The notes under the pieces were generated by a model, which was not told the origin of the DNA, did no database searches, and saw nothing but the letters and a program-made list of their open reading frames with translations. Below are positions 56,975 through 64,000 of a stretch of 64,000 nucleotides of DNA, in pieces. The number at the start of each line of letters is the position of its first letter. The stretch's first letter is position 1. The translations under genes were made by a program, and so were the position numbers. Source of the stretch: Nectonema munidae (Eukaryota > Nematomorpha > Nectonematoida > Nectonematidae); assembly GCA_030549495.1 (NCBI GenBank), contig JAUIRK010000593.1, positions 62,001 through 126,000 of the forward strand, written 5' to 3'.

Positions 56975-58714
56975 GCTCTTTTAACCCTTGATGAATTGGA
57001 GACAAGAGTTCGGGAAGTAGTTGGTGAAGGAAACTTTACGATGAAGTATTTAGATAGTGACGTAGGGGAATACATAGATTTGGATTTCAGCACCTTTTCC
57101 GACTTAAATGAAAAGATTTTAAAGCTACGAATTTTTGACCTATCTCCGAATGAATCATTTGTTGAATTTTCAAATTCTTCAGAAAAAAAGATAAACAGTA
57201 TGATTTTCCATCAGTATTTTTAATTTTAATTTTTATATTTTAGAACTCATTGGCCTAGAAAAGTTTCAATTCCTATCGAAAATATGCAATGTGGTCTTTA
57301 TAAAAAACTAGTGAACTCTGAAACACTTGATGATGGTGAACGACGAAAGTTGTTAGACACACTATATTTGTATTTTACCCAATTTTCTAATGGCCTGTAA
57401 TGTTTTACTTACTATGAAGACTTTTTTTCTTTATTTTTATTTTTTTAGATATCCTACATCTGAAATGTACAAACAGATAGTTTAAGCATTGTTTGAATTC
57501 TTTCCCTACTTACAAAAAGAAGCAGATTTACCGCTCGCCTCTGCAAAGGTGTTTAATAGTTTTCCTATAAATAAATCAAATTACATCCCTGTTTTTTTTT
57601 CAATTTAATAATCTTGATTATTATAAATATCTGCATATCAGCATTTACACACTATTTTTATTGTTTTTATAAATATTTTATGTTTATAGCTATATTGGAA
57701 GGAGAAATTGAAACAAAAATGGCAGAATGAAAGAAAACATAGAGACAAGTTTTTGCCTCAAGTTTGCCAGAAGAAAAGAGGTTGTCGTAAAAGTATAGTT
57801 TCTCATGATTCTATTGAAAAATGGGGGTTAAAAAACTATTTACCCAAAGCCCTCTTATCTGAAGATGACAAAAGAGTTTGTATAAAAAAGAATGGTTGAA
57901 AAAAGAGTTCAAAAAGGTTCAATGGAATATTTCTTTGGTAAACTTGAAAATGAATCTTACCTTTCCTACTAGAAGACGAGAGATAGTTTTGGATAAAATT
58001 TCCATTGCAAAATTAATTGAAGAATATCCTTTTCTTTCCATAGAAAAGCAGGTATTAGTTTTTATTTAGTTAAATTGAATCGATTTATTATTCTATTTTT
58101 AAAGATTTTTCACGAGTTTGAGAGGTTAGAGCCACAAATTCCCAGTTTAAAAGTGGATCTTGTAATAAGGAACAGTCTTGAAAAATATTTCCATGTGTTT
58201 TTGAAACTGGCGAATAAAAAAGAAAGTTTCATCTCATTTTTAATAGAAAGATTAGAAAGAACTGCTGTCAGCTCAGACAAACTGCGTATTTATTTCATTT
58301 ATTTTTCTATTCAATTGTTATATTAAAGCTTATATTTAGACATCAAAAAAATGTTTAGCGCTGTTCTGCGTTGCCAATCTTTTTAAAGAAAAATGTCAAG
58401 ATGTGATTTTTTTCGAAAAAGAAGTCATGGAGTTAGAAAAGCCTCTTTTACTTGTAGTCAAAAATAATAATTTCATCATCGAAGAAAATTCTTTTTGTAT
58501 TAAAGTAGATGGAAATGTTGTTTTCAGTTCTGATAACTTTATGTCACTTTTTATCGCTTTCTTTTGCATTATTTATATATTAAACTTGTCGTATCCAAAA
58601 TACATAAAAAATACACTAGAGTTTGTTCAAAATTTTTTTATAGGTCTTAAAATTGAAAAAAAAAATAAAAATTTTTTAAATATCTTGTATAAAATCAATT
58701 GTCAAAAAATTTGA
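56975..58714 (+). pseudogene. Second gene of the CMC-like element, multi-exon, function unknown
   Basis: Exon 1 (to about 57223) has NFTMKYLDSDVGEYIDLDFS, a PB1/ubiquitin-like fold pattern. Exon 2 (about 57238-57396) has HWPRKVSIPIENMQCGLYKK. Intron 57397-57448 (GTAATG...TTTTAG, 52 bases) joins SNGL to YPTSEMYKQIV in frame. An intron from about 57549 (AAG|GTGTTT) to about 57689 (TTATAG) joins ASAK to LYWKEKLKQKWQNE in frame. Next come KKEWLKKEF, SIAKLIEEYPFLSIEKQ, an intron at about 58053-58105, FHEFERLEPQIPS, and a last exon with LEKPLLLVVKNNNFIIEENS. The block order matches a protein found with HDLLEGV-type transposases in animals. A TAA in YPTSEMYKQIV*ALFEFFP and two A-run frameshifts break it. 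Possibly an accessory DNA-binding or assembly factor; that role is a guess. Confidence 0.6.
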
Positions 58715-58794
58715 TTTTTGCTTTGTTTTCAATAAATTTTGCTTCTATTTTGATTTTTTTCTATACGCTTTTTTACACGCATATTTAGTTTTAC

Positions 58795-58993
58795 CCACAT
58801 GTTAGTAAATAATTTATTAAAACGTTAGTAAACTTTACTATTTAATATGTCGTTTTTCTACTTTTGTCATTACTAATTTTGTTAGTAACGTTGAACTATT
58901 AAAATAGTAAACTTTACTAATTTTATTAGTAATGTTGACTTTGGCAAAATGACATAATATGTTAGTAACGTTAACTAAAATAGTTTCTCTGTG
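58795..58993. repeat. Subterminal repeats of the CMC-like element
   Basis: Within 200 bases GTTAGTAA / TTACTAA cores occur many times in both orientations (GTTAGTAACGTTAACTAAAA, TTAGTAAACTTTACTA, TTAGTAACGTTGAACTA), then the terminal AGTTTCTCTGTG. Clustered short repeats near the end are the usual transposase-binding region of CACTA-type elements. Confidence 0.7.
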
Positions 58994-59694
58994 TATCAGT
59001 CAATAATGTAATTTTGAAAGTATTTGAGTCTATAATAAAGGATGAAGTTGTTAATCATCTTGTAAAAAACAAACTGATATCGAGACATCAACATGGTTTT
59101 CTTCTAAAATTAGTTAACAATAACAAACTTAGTTAAATTTTCTAATGAATTTTCTTTAGAAATGAATAATAATAAGACTTTCAGAAAGCTTTCGACACTG
59201 TGCCCCATGAAAGACTGATATTCAAACTGAAATCTTTTGGTATAAATAAAATAACCATCTCATATAATGGTTGAGAGATTATATTTTTAACAGAAAATTT
59301 GTTGTTCGATTGAATTAAATATGTTCAAAAACCTCTTAAATAAGTGGAATCCCACAAGGTTCAGTATTATGACATATATTATTTTCTATATTCATGAATG
59401 ATATAAGTGATAATTTGAAATCAAATGTAAAAATTTATGCTGATGATATTTAATTTATTCAAGGGTTCTAGTGGTGATGGCAAAAGAATTTAGAAAAAGA
59501 TTTATATAAAATATATAAATGTAGTAGAGAATGGGATTTGTTTAACAAGTGCTATCGCCTTCAAGTTGGAAAAATAGATGATACTAATTTTTATATAGAT
59601 GGAACTAAACTTAATCAAGTTGAAAAACACAATGATTTAGGATTAATTGTTGATTCAAAATTTTGTTTTCTAATGATGTTTCTCATGTGTAAAG
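58994..59694 (+). pseudogene. LINE-1 of the nested stack: reverse transcriptase continued
   Basis: The LINE resumes with VILKVFESIIKDEVVNHLVK and LISRHQHGFL, then AFDTVPHERLIFKLKSFGI (first catalytic Asp; about 59195-59250), SGIPQGSVL, a block with FMNDISDN and YADDI (active-site Y-A-D-D kept, about 59440), and REWDLFNKCYRLQVGKIDDT ... NDLGLIVDSKFCF of the thumb. Frameshifts and stops occur between the blocks. It is interrupted again at about 59694 by another LINE. Confidence 0.8.
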
Positions 59695-60988
59695 GAGATT
59701 TTTTGCTAATGATTTTTTGTTATATGATATCTAGCAAATCGCAAACAGTTTGTCAACTACCACAAGGCAAATTAATACATTTCCTTTACATTTACGGAAA
59801 TTTACATAGCGGAGATTTTGGTAGCGGAGATTTTGGTTAGCGGAGATTTTGACTCGATTCTTATCACAACATAACCAGAGCTTTTTATTGTATATATGAA
59901 TGCTTTTATCAACAGCACTGACTTTTTTTATCTTTTAATATACACAGATGATGTAACATTAATTTTTCCATACTGTTAAATTGGTGTGAACGAAATTACC
60001 TTGCTATAAATCAGTCGAGAAAGAAATCAATGTTTTTCTCGAAAAAAAACATCGTGGAAACTTTTTTGTTTGACAAGCTAAACTTGAAAATCTTTTCTGA
60101 AGTGAATTTGCTTGGTTAAATAAATGGTATATTAGCTCATACTATAAAGCTCTTTCCAACTAAAGTTCTTCTGATATTACTAAAAACTCTCTTTCTTCCT
60201 CATCTTTATTATAGCATGGTCAACTTTGGGCACTGTAATTTACATCGCTTAATTGCTTTTTATAAAAAAGCTGTCAGAATTGCTACCCATTAAAAAAAAA
60301 TGTCTCACACAACTGAACTCTTTGTCAAACTTGACTTGTTAAAGTTGGAAAACATTTATACTCAAAAAATTGGAATATTTATCCTTTACCAATTTGAACT
60401 CTTCGCATAATCATTTTCAAAATATTATACTTTTCACTTCAAAACCTTCCTATTTTTTCAGAAATGTTATGAATCTAGATAAAACGCGTTTCAGACTTGA
60501 AACTTCTAAGCTTTCTATAAGATACAAAGCTGTTTGTTTTTACGAAAAATACAGAAGCTTCATAGCAGAAAGTTGCTCTTCAGTAAAGAAAATGAAACTC
60601 ATCATGAAAGATTGGTTCATTTCTTCATATAGAGAAAAAACAACTTGTGATGTTGTTAATTGGTATATTTTCCTAAATAATTAGTTAATGTTATTTCATG
60701 TACTTATTTCATGCTGAGGCTCTATTTGCTTTTTAATCTCCTTGTCTTTTTGATGGTCTATTTTTCGTGAAGCGGTTTTCATAAACCTTTGGAAATACAT
60801 GCGCTTTCATGTCTTCACTCAATTTTTAAAATTGTTCTCCATAATATTATTCTCCATAACATTATTATAACTTTTTTGCTAAAGATTTTGCTTTTCTTTT
60901 TTTCTTTTGAATTAGGCTACCTATAAATCATAATAACTTCTTATGTGTGTATCGAATTTGTAAATAAATTTCGTCTTCTTCTTCTTCT
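59695..60988 (+). mobile_element. LINE-2 of the stack: 5'-truncated LINE inserted in LINE-1
   Basis: The 5-base TAAAG (59690-59694 and 60989-60993) flanks this segment, and LINE-1 coding continues on both sides. It carries a broken reverse transcriptase with LLIYTDDVTLIF (active site Y-T-D-D, about 59930-59975), thumb sequence (KVLLILLKTLFLPHLYYSMV) and a C-terminal domain with SHTTELFVKLDLLKLENIYT and LDKTRFRLETSKLSIRYKAV ... IMKDWFISSY (to about 60684). It ends with AAATAAATTTCGTCTTCTTC and a CTT repeat, a simple-repeat 3' tail as in CR1/RTE-like LINEs. A triplicated 17-base AGCGGAGATTTTGGT motif at 59805-59855 interrupts it. Confidence 0.7.
59805..59855 (+). repeat. Three copies of a 15-17-base repeat
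   Basis: TAGCGGAGATTTTGG is repeated three times in tandem with one extra T before the third copy, giving GSGDFG-like repeats in one frame. Confidence 0.8.
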
Positions 60989-61870
60989 TAAAGCTTTTTC
61001 TATATTACACATGTTAAACAATACTTTTGTGTTATCTGACATTGAAGTTTCTCTTCATCTGTACAAATGTTTAGTCAGGCCTGTTTTAGAATATGGAAAT
61101 GTGATTTTTGGAAATTCTTCAATCATGAACATCAGAAAAATAAATAAAAGTATTTTTATTTAAGAGAAAGTGAAAAAATTTAGATAAGAGAAAGTTGCCA
61201 TCCTTTCTAGATGATCTTTTTGGGAATGTTACTAATGAATGAAATAAAATGGGATAAACACATCCGATATGTCTCGAATAAAATAAGAAACGTTTTTGGA
61301 TTGATACTTCTCTTCAAATGGTTACCAATTCATGTAAAACTAGTTATATGTATAGAACGCCGATTTTACCTAATCTCACTTAGAGTATTGTTAACTGCGG
61401 AGCTACAAGACTGGTTTTTAACTTGAATTACAAGAGGTATCTTTAGAATATGGAAATGTGATTTTTGGAAATTCTTCAATCATGAACATCAGAAAAATAG
61501 AAAACGTTCAGAGAGTATTTACAAAACAATTGAAAAGAATGAAAAGTTTATGTTACATTAGAAGATTGGAGAAAATTAATCTTCCCTCTTTGTATTACAG
61601 AATGAAATGATTACTATATTTAATATTGTGAAAGGAAACATGAACATTGACGAGAATGTTTTGCCTGGTTACTCAAAGAGATTTCGAGATCACATTCACT
61701 GAAATTCAAACCTGATTCCTATCAAAGTTAACTATTTAACATAAAAAGCATATAATCACTGGAATGGTTTGCCAAATGAAGTTGTCGATTCCTTGAATAT
61801 AAATATTTTCGAAAGAAAACTTGATGATTTTTGGAAAGATAAAAGATATCTCATTATTTGATTTATTTGT
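60989..61870 (+). pseudogene. LINE-1 of the nested stack: thumb and C-terminal end, with an internal insertion
   Basis: After LINE-2 the LINE-1 thumb resumes: KAFSILHMLNNTFVLSDIEV and LYKCLVRPVLEYGNVIFGNS. A 57-base segment (61086-61142) is repeated exactly at 61443-61499; between them lies about 300 bases of a different, Jockey-like LINE fragment (IKWDKHIRYVSNKIRNVFGL, LPIHVKLVI). After the second copy the thumb continues with NVQRVFTKQLKRMKSL, KINLPSLYYRMK and the C-terminal WNGLPNEVVDSLNINIFERK ... LDDFWKDKRYLII, typical of CR1-like LINE ends. Confidence 0.75.
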
Positions 61871-62368
61871 ATTTTATTTGTATTATATTTGATGCAATTC
61901 ACATATATGCGCTTAGCCTCTTTACATTACTTAATACACTTATGTTATCTTATAAAGAGAAGTGATAAATTTTGGAAAATATATGATGATTGTAAAAAAC
62001 TTGCTCTTATATATAATACTGAGTAGTTTCTTACTTTTCATGGGTATCTAATGTTGAAAAATGTGGCCTAAAATAACTTGTAAATGAGCAACTTGTTTTT
62101 ATCCGAAATACTCACAAACATTCCGATAGATCTTAGCTTAAAATAAACAGCATTAAAAATAATTCCTTTTCAAATATACTTTATGAAATAATTATTCTCC
62201 TGAAGAACTTACACCCCTCACCTCATTATAACATCATCCTCTAGTAAATTTATTTTATTTTCTTTCAGTTTTTTTAAAGCTAGACGAGCAATTTTTCTTG
62301 TTCTGATAACACATTTAGGATAAAAACAAAAATAGCAAGAAAATTATCTAAGTTTTCCTTCTTGGAGG
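61871..62368. other. AT-rich spacer, nothing recognised
   Basis: LINE-1 3' region and unique sequence; no 3' tail could be fixed. Confidence 0.4.
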
Positions 62369-62721
62369 CAGAAGTGGTTTTAAGAGGGGCCATGCCCCCT
62401 CCCAGTTTTTTGGCTGGACCCCATGTTGGCCCCTTCAGAGCAAATACCTATTTTACTGGATTTAAAATTTACTCGAAACTTTTTATAATTTAATTTTTTT
62501 GAGTGGGTTTTGCATTCAGGGGAAGAAATATCTATCTTATCTGGACGGGTGAATCTTAGACCAAGAGAACTCTTAATTTGATTTTCATTCATTGGAATAA
62601 TTCAAAGAAAAAAAGTAAAACATGTATTTGGTAAATTGGAAAATTTATAAAAAAAATTATCGATTTAAAAACTTGGCCCTTGTTTGGCCCCTTGACTTTT
62701 GAAAATCTAGAACCGCCACTG
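62369..62721. mobile_element. hAT-like MITE (about 350 bases)
   Basis: The right end AAATCTAGAACCGCCACTG is the complement of the common hAT terminus CAGTGGCGGTTCTAGATTT. The left end CAGAAGTGGTTTTAAGAGGG is its degraded counterpart, and GGCCCCTT-type motifs lie inside both. The flanking 8-mers do not match. Confidence 0.6.
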
Positions 62722-63689
62722 GTCGTGAAGCTGCCAAAATATTAGTATTATCTTTTTGTGCAAAAATGTTATGCTATTTTGTATTGCATGTAGAAAATTG
62801 AGATGAACTCACGAAATATATTGTAAAAGTTTTCTATTTCAATTAGATATTTTTCAAAAGATGAATTGTGATTTGTATCAATTTATGATGTGGTTTGATG
62901 CAGCACACACCATACTAATTATCTTGGTGCTACGACTCTTATCGGCATGGTTCATTTTTTTCTCTGGTAAGATAAGCTCATCGTTGTCGTCAATGTGTCA
63001 CCCATAAATCTGCGATGTTGTATCATTAATATGGAAAGTATGGCATAATATCGCATTTCGTTATGCCTTTGTTTTATTGGAAGTATGGAATCAGATAAAT
63101 TGTGGAGAAACGTAAAGCGAAACTTTAGATTGCAGTGGCCTAGTATCATCGCATAACAAGATAGACATTTTGTGAAGCCGGCATACATTTAATCCATGCG
63201 CATGTATATATATATAATCGAATCGACACATGCTTCCTTGTAAAGTGAAGCGATAAGAGATTATAAGTGAATACTTGCGCAAAGTATACACGTATCATAC
63301 ACGTTGTTAGTGGTCAGTTCGTATGGAAAGAATTGCGTTGATGAATCTTGGTTACTTTTTCAAGCACACAGTTCGTGTTTCCTATTTCAAACACAAAGAT
63401 AAGGAATCGTCTGCAACGCCCCTCTTTAGTGCTAAAGACTGAAGCAATCGATTTTATGCAGTGCTGGCTCTCATTAGAGTCTTGCTGAAGTAAGAACACG
63501 TGTTTTCAAATGAAAACGAGCTTACTTTCATCTCTACAGAGAACGAGGCTTTCCTTAGTGCCCTTCCCAGCTTTCCAAGAATTTAGTTTTTCCACTCACC
63601 CTCAACACCCTTATAATTTATCGTTGCCTAAACTTCCACCCTCCAAATAACTCGTCAACACACTTCAACGCTAACATTTTGCAACGCCA
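62722..63689. other. Intergenic region upstream of the right-edge gene
   Basis: Base composition is more balanced than in the TE-rich part. Small open frames on the minus strand (62952-63188, 63091-63291, 63314-63499) show no domain. A (TA)n run lies at 63207-63216. Part of this stretch is presumably promoter and 5' UTR of the gene starting at 63690. Confidence 0.4.
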
Positions 63690-64000
63690 ATGCTTACTCG
63701 AACTCTTTTAACGTTTGCACTTTTTGTTAAATCTATTCTTTCTCTCAACTCTTCACTGCCCATAGTTGTGATGCATCCTCCTAGTATCTATTTTGTTCCC
63801 GGCCAAACTCTCCACATCAAATGTCGGGTGTCAATTCCTTTTGTTGAAATCGATGGAAAAGTTATCCTACAAATTCGAAAAACATTTTTTTGGGCTATAA
63901 ATAATTTTCACTATAGCCTAGAAGATTTACCACTATTTTTCAAAAACGTTGAATTAAGCAAAAATAGTGATAGAAAATCCATTTTTGATTTATTGATTAA
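63690..64000 (+). CDS. Secreted or membrane protein with signal peptide and Ig-like start (partial, runs off the window)
   Basis: From the ATG at 63690 the frame is open to the window edge (103 residues). Residues 1-20 (MLTRTLLTFALFVKSILSLN) form a signal peptide: basic n-region, hydrophobic core, small or polar residues before the likely cleavage. The mature start has PPSIYFVPGQTLHIKCRV, which resembles the A/B strands of an immunoglobulin-like domain with its first cysteine. The continuation (VILQIRKTFFWAINNFHYSL ... LPLFFKNVELSKNSDRKSIF) shows no further motif, and the second Ig cysteine is not yet seen. No stop, frameshift or repeat interrupts it. A host gene is likely; the Ig assignment is tentative. 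Confidence 0.5.
   Translation, partial: MLTRTLLTFALFVKSILSLNSSLPIVVMHPPSIYFVPGQTLHIKCRVSIPFVEIDGKVILQIRKTFFWAINNFHYSLEDLPLFFKNVELSKNSDRKSIFDLLI

Larger units (their letters stand above)
54534..58993 (+). mobile_element. Two-gene CMC (CACTA/EnSpm-like) DNA transposon inserted in LINE-1
   Basis: About 4.46 kb between the two LINE halves. It holds a zinc-finger/DDE-type transposase gene (54534-56845), a second gene with short introns (56975-58714) and a right-hand zone of inverted and direct GTTAGTAA/TTACTAAC repeats ending AACTAAAATAGTTTCTCTGTG-like at 58993 (complement CACAGAGAAACTATTTTAGT). The CAC... terminus and subterminal repeats fit CACTA-group elements. The left end starts inside a zinc finger with no terminal repeat visible, so the 5' end appears deleted. 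Superfamily assignment is an inference. Confidence 0.6.

Overview
This window looks like AT-rich nuclear DNA of an invertebrate animal, not bacterial, viral or organellar sequence. There are no operons or ribosome-binding-site arrangements. Genes are far apart, coding pieces are joined by spliceosomal introns of about 50 bases, and most of the sequence is transposable-element (TE) debris: hAT, Tc1/mariner-pogo, Merlin, piggyBac, a CACTA-like (CMC) element, several LINE lineages, Bel/Pao, Ty3-type gag and a DIRS/LTR-type polymerase, plus one fragment resembling a rhabdovirus polymerase gene. The mix suits an arthropod (for example a crustacean) but also other invertebrates; I cannot name the species.

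Layout. 0-5 kb: broken multicopy invertebrate protein, rhabdovirus-L-like fragment, dead RT/RNase H retroelement. 5-10 kb: two TTAA-flanked MITEs and a pogo/Tigger deletion derivative. 11.6-15.5 kb: Merlin transposase gene split by a 3 kb hAT element with a target-site duplication. 16-18.2 kb: hAT transposase remnant with terminal inverted repeats. 20.5-22.4 kb: second pogo deletion derivative. 23.3-25.6 kb: OTU/vertnin-like ORF, an unidentified antisense coding remnant and a 150-base tandem array. 26-28 kb: LINE fragments. 30-32.2 kb: piggyBac transposase pseudogene. 33.5-39.4 kb: the gene-like part, with thymidylate kinase and an LMBR1-like membrane protein, both intact and on the minus strand, a Bel/Pao pol remnant between them and a small unidentified ORF. 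39.4-49.3 kb: hAT copies and MITEs, a LINE, Ty3-type gag, and an inverted fragment of the large element found at 50.8-54.1 kb. 50.7-61.9 kb: a LINE broken by at least three later insertions (a 3.3 kb TTAA element with two tandem arrays, a two-gene CMC-like element, a 5'-truncated second LINE). 63.7 kb to the right edge: first exon of a secreted or membrane protein with an Ig-like start.

Only three loci look like plausible working host genes: thymidylate kinase, the LMBR1-like protein and the right-edge signal-peptide gene. The rest records transposition and decay. Many lesions are single-base frameshifts in A/T homopolymers; others are premature stops or deletions. Some of the frameshifts could be assembly errors. 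The most interesting material is the nested stack at 50.7-61.9 kb, including its two-gene element, and the precise hAT insertion into the Merlin gene.
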